From positions 1-16,641 of the forward strand of contig JAUIKX010000030.1 of NCBI GenBank assembly GCA_030430515.1: a stretch of DNA of 16,641 nucleotides, read 5' to 3'. This document shows, one piece after another, positions 13,639 to 16,641 of the stretch. The stretch's first letter is position 1; the number at the start of each line of letters is the position of its first letter. The stretch is from Gammaproteobacteria bacterium (GTDB lineage: Bacteria; Pseudomonadota; Gammaproteobacteria; Pseudomonadales; Azotimanducaceae). The translations under genes were made by a program, and so were the position numbers. Under the pieces are notes generated by a model, which was not told the DNA's origin, ran no database searches, and worked only from the letters and a program-made list of their open reading frames with translations.

Positions 13639-16250
13639 AGGGTCTGATGCTGATTCCAGTCCAGTGTTTGCCGGATGGCGTGACTCAGATCGTAGGCCAG
13701 AGACTCGCCATACGGTTCGTGCTCCGCGGTCTGAATCTCGAAGATGTCTTCCACCCGATCGCCGAGCGTGTTGATTCTGGCCTGCAGCACCCGAACGCCG
13801 TAGCGGTTGAACAGCATGCCGATTTCGGCGAGCAGGCCCGGTCGGTCGGAAGCATGGATGGTGAGCGTTGAGCAGTCCACTGACTCGTTGGCTTCAATGT
13901 CCACCTCCGTGGACTTGAACATCTGCTTAGCCGCGCGGTCCACGCCTTTACTTGCCTGGTGCTCCGCCTCCCAGTTGGTATCGAGGCTGCTGGCGAACAC
14001 CTCGGCAATGTGAGCGTGCTTGTCCTCGTCCAGCGCGTTGGCGTCCCGATCGAGCACCACATAGCTGTTGAAGCAGAGCCCTTCCTCGCTGGTGTTGATG
14101 TTTGCTTCGAAAACCGACAGGCCGAGTTTGTCCAGCGCCATGGCGCTGGCGCCGAAGAGTCCAGGGCGGTCCGCCGTGTAGAGGTAGATCTCGGTGGTTG
14201 ATTCCTCTTCTACCTGTGGGGTGTAGTTGCAGATGTGCACGGCATTTCTTTCGTCCTGGCCGATGAGTTCCAGCGCCACGTTGGCGATATGTCTTGGGCT
14301 GTGACGGATGAAAAACTCGTCTCCCGGGCTCGATAGAAAGCGATCGACGGCTTCCGGGTCCAGGTCGGGACTGGCCGCAAACACCTTTTCGCGGACGCTC
14401 TCTCGCGCCTCGATGACGGTGGCTTTTTTATCTACCGGAGACTCCAGCCCCCTCCTGAGCGCTCGCCGGGTGGCCACGTAAAGATGCCGAAGCAGGGTGG
14501 CGCGGTAGCTGTTCCACAAGGTCGGGTTGGTCGCATTGATGTCGGCGACAGTGAGCGTGTACAGAAAGTCGAGGCGCCTTTCCGATTTCACCGTTTCGGC
14601 GAACTCGTGAATGATCTCGGGGTCGTAGATGTCTTCGCGCTGCGCGACAGATGACATCATCAGGTGTTTCTCCACAAGCCAGCTTACGAGCTCCGTGTCT
14701 GCGTCGTTGAGCCCGTGCATACGGCAGAACTTTTCGGCTTCGATGGCGCCGAGTTCGGAGTGATCGCCACCGCGTCCCTTGGCGATGTCGTGAAACAGGC
14801 CCGCCATGTACAGCAGTTCGATCCTGGCGATCTTTTTCACGCAGTGCGAGGCGACCGGATAGAGCTTCTCCGCGGAGCGGTAGAAGAACCTCCGCAGGTT
14901 GCGGATCACCTGCATCGTATGGGCATCCACGGTGTAGATGTGGAAAAGGTCATGCTGCATCTGCCCGACGATCCGGCCGAACTCAGGGATGTAGCGGCCG
15001 AGCACCCCGTAACGCCGCATGCGGGTGAGCGTGGAAACCAGCATGTAGGGGGAGCGAAGCAGGTTGATGAAGTGCTCAGTGACCTCCGGGTCGCATCGAA
15101 AGTCCTCATCGATGCGGTCCAGGTTATCGCGGATCGCGCGGATGGTATTGGCGCGCACCCCCGCGACGTCCTTGCGGCTGGCCATGACCACGAACAGCTC
15201 CATGAGCGTTGCCGGTTTACTCTCGAATATCTCTTCGTCGATAGCCTCGACGTAGCCGCCCCGGAGCTGAAAACGCTCGTTCAGAGGCGTGATCTTCTCG
15301 CTGCGCTCCTTGAAGATCTGCTCTTCGAAGTGCTGCAGAAGAATGTCGTTGACCTCGCGCAGCAGGGAAACGTGTCGGTAGTAGGCGTGCATGAAACGTT
15401 CGACGCCGAGCTGCGCTTCTGTGTCGGCATAGCCCAGCCGTTGAGCCAGTTCCCGCTGATGCTCGAACTGCAGCCGGTCTTCCTTCCGATTGGCCAGAAG
15501 GTGCAGCCCGAAGCGCACCCACCAGATGAAACGCCGGCCGTTGACCAGCCAGTTTTTCTCCTGTTCAGTGAGTGCGCCCAGAGTGACCAGCGCGTCTGGG
15601 TCGGACGTGCCGAAATGCCGCAGACAGACCCACATGGCCGTGTGGTAGTCGCGTAAACCGCCGGGCGATGACTTGATATTGGGTTCGAGCCCATAGTCGA
15701 CGTTGTCGAAACGGTCGTGGCGCTTTTTCTGCTCGTCGCGCTTGGCGTGGAAAAAGTCTGCGCTCGGCCAGACCTTCCGTGACTTGAGCTGCTTTTTCAG
15801 CAGGGCCTCGAGGTTTGCCTCTCCGGCCAGAAAGCGGTGTTCCAGCAGTGCGGTCGCCACGGTGATGTCGGCAGCAGCCACGTCGCGACATTCCTTCGGT
15901 GTGCGCACGGCATGACCGATTTCGAGGTTCAGGTCGTACAGGTCGCGCAGAAACGCCTCGATGGCTCCTTTGTGTTTGTGGGGAGCCTTGCCGAGCACCA
16001 GCAGGTCGATGTCGGAGTAGGGGTGCAGCTCGCCGCGGCCGTAGCCGCCGACGGCCAGCAGGGTCATGTTTTTCGCGCCGGCAAAGTGCTTGTCCCAGAA
16101 CCGGCGCACCACGCTGTCGATCATTGCCGTGTGGTTGGCGATCAGGTCGGCGACTTCCTCCCGGGCCCAGTAACGCTCTGCCAGCGCCTGGGTGTTGACA
16201 CGGATGGCTTCACGCGCTTCCAGAACGTCGTTCATCTGGTCGTCGTTCAC
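13635..16250 (-). CDS. glnD: Bifunctional [protein-PII] uridylyltransferase / uridylyl-removing enzyme GlnD
   Basis: GlnD senses glutamine and adds or removes UMP on the PII proteins GlnB/GlnK, setting the nitrogen response. The 871 residues (E. coli 890) hold the nucleotidyltransferase motif VGGYGRGELHPYSDIDLLVL (67-86, metal ligands D80 and D82), the PII-UTase region (LEPNIKSSPGGLRD, 188-201), an HD hydrolase domain with DAHTMQVI (442-449) and GLFHDIAKGRGGDHSELG (484-501), and two C-terminal ACT domains. These start at TEIYLYTADRPGLFG (686-700) and STLTIHASDRPGLLAEIG (794-811). All catalytic motifs look intact, so both activities are expected. The start is GTG 16248-16250, overlapping the map stop as GTGA; in-frame ATG five codons later is an alternative. 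The stop overlaps dapC by 4 bases. Confidence 0.97.
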   Translation of the reverse strand: MNDDQMNDVLEAREAIRVNTQALAERYWAREEVADLIANHTAMIDSVVRRFWDKHFAGAKNMTLLAVGGYGRGELHPYSDIDLLVLGKAPHKHKGAIEAFLRDLYDLNLEIGHAVRTPKECRDVAAADITVATALLEHRFLAGEANLEALLKKQLKSRKVWPSADFFHAKRDEQKKRHDRFDNVDYGLEPNIKSSPGGLRDYHTAMWVCLRHFGTSDPDALVTLGALTEQEKNWLVNGRRFIWWVRFGLHLLANRKEDRLQFEHQRELAQRLGYADTEAQLGVERFMHAYYRHVSLLREVNDILLQHFEEQIFKERSEKITPLNERFQLRGGYVEAIDEEIFESKPATLMELFVVMASRKDVAGVRANTIRAIRDNLDRIDEDFRCDPEVTEHFINLLRSPYMLVSTLTRMRRYGVLGRYIPEFGRIVGQMQHDLFHIYTVDAHTMQVIRNLRRFFYRSAEKLYPVASHCVKKIARIELLYMAGLFHDIAKGRGGDHSELGAIEAEKFCRMHGLNDADTELVSWLVEKHLMMSSVAQREDIYDPEIIHEFAETVKSERRLDFLYTLTVADINATNPTLWNSYRATLLRHLYVATRRALRRGLESPVDKKATVIEARESVREKVFAASPDLDPEAVDRFLSSPGDEFFIRHSPRHIANVALELIGQDERNAVHICNYTPQVEEESTTEIYLYTADRPGLFGASAMALDKLGLSVFEANINTSEEGLCFNSYVVLDRDANALDEDKHAHIAEVFASSLDTNWEAEHQASKGVDRAAKQMFKSTEVDIEANESVDCSTLTIHASDRPGLLAEIGMLFNRYGVRVLQARINTLGDRVEDIFEIQTAEHEPYGESLAYDLSHAIRQTLDWNQHQTL

Positions 16251-16641
16251 GAGCGGCCGGGAAGTTCGGTTTCTTCGTCTCTCGCGGTGAAGATCTCACA
16301 GCCATCGGCAGTCACCATGATCGTATGCTCCCACTGCGCCGACAGCTTGCGGTCCTTGGTCACTGCGGTCCATTGGTCCGAGAGGATTCTCAGATGGCGT
16401 TTGCCCTGATTGATCATCGGCTCGATGGTGAAGGTCATGCCTGCTTCCAGCGCCATTCCCGTTCCAGGACGGCCGTAGTGCACCACCTGCGGGGCATCGT
16501 GAAACACGGTTCCAATGCCGTGGCCACAGAACTCTTCTACCACGCTGTAGTGGTGGCGCTTGGCATGGCGCTCGATGGCCCGGCTGACTGTCGAACAGTT
16601 CAACCCCGCGGCCCTGCGCTTCTTTCAACGCCTGGGCTTTG
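16247..16641 (-). CDS. map: Methionine aminopeptidase type I (Map), C-terminal part, frame broken near the window edge
   Basis: Map removes the initiator methionine from new proteins and uses two metal ions. Only the C-terminal half is in the window. From SRAIERHAK (about 16580) to the stop it matches the family closely: SVVEEFCGHGIGTVFHDAPQV with the metal/catalytic His, LEAGMTFTIEPMINQGK with metal Glu, and KLSAQWEHTIMVT with the last metal Glu. Going upstream, this frame meets a TGA at 16625-16627. The +1-shifted frame instead reads KAQALKEAQGRGVEL and joins smoothly to STVSRAIE if one T at 16594-16595 is removed. The gene is therefore frameshifted, by sequencing or assembly error or by real mutation. 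The initiation-like TTG at 16601-16603 would leave only 118 residues without the metal-binding Asp pair, so I reject it as a start. Confidence 0.85.

Noticed and set aside
14664..15656. Plus-strand open frame opposite glnD
   Set aside because: Shadow of the GlnD HD and linker region, with no recognisable protein features.

Overview
The window is a densely packed, GC-rich stretch of chromosome, almost certainly from a non-enteric gammaproteobacterium. The evidence is a PlsB-type glycerol-3-phosphate acyltransferase, an RsmJ family 16S rRNA methyltransferase, a Pseudomonas-type long DapD, the map-glnD-dapC gene order, and type II secretion genes of the GspN/GspC/GspD kind. There are no RNA genes, mobile elements, CRISPR arrays or prophage genes, no long repeats that I can see, and no gene-free stretch longer than about 75 bases.

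Layout. (1) Positions 1-1623, minus strand: moeA (molybdopterin molybdotransferase) followed after 4 bases by a small PPOX-fold flavin/F420-type protein that runs off the left edge. (2) Positions 1649-3215, plus strand: tsaB (tRNA t6A synthesis), a 67-residue proline-rich protein of unknown function, and rsmJ, which begins at a TTG overlapping the stop of the small gene. moeA and tsaB diverge from only 25 bases. (3) Positions 3145-16641, minus strand: a run of ten genes read map, glnD, dapC, a TPR/TonB-C periplasmic protein, dapD, dapE, gspN, gspC, gspD, plsB. Five of the nine junctions are 1- or 4-base stop/start overlaps (TGATG, ATGA or GTGA), so most of this run is probably co-transcribed and translationally coupled. 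plsB and rsmJ meet tail to tail and overlap by 71 bases.

How the genes fit together. dapC, dapD and dapE supply three enzymes of the succinylase branch of lysine and diaminopimelate synthesis. glnD, the PII uridylyltransferase and nitrogen sensor, lies directly upstream of them. gspN, gspC and gspD encode the periplasmic and outer-membrane part of a type II secretion system; the ATPase, platform and pseudopilin genes must lie elsewhere. plsB, the first step of phospholipid synthesis, is coupled to the secretin gene. The least understood members are the TPR/TonB-C protein inside the dap cluster and the 67-residue protein in front of rsmJ.

I see no strong candidate for an undescribed system. 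The clearest anomaly is at the right edge, where the map reading frame is broken by a probable one-base shift. The rest of the window is core housekeeping DNA with unusual gene packing.
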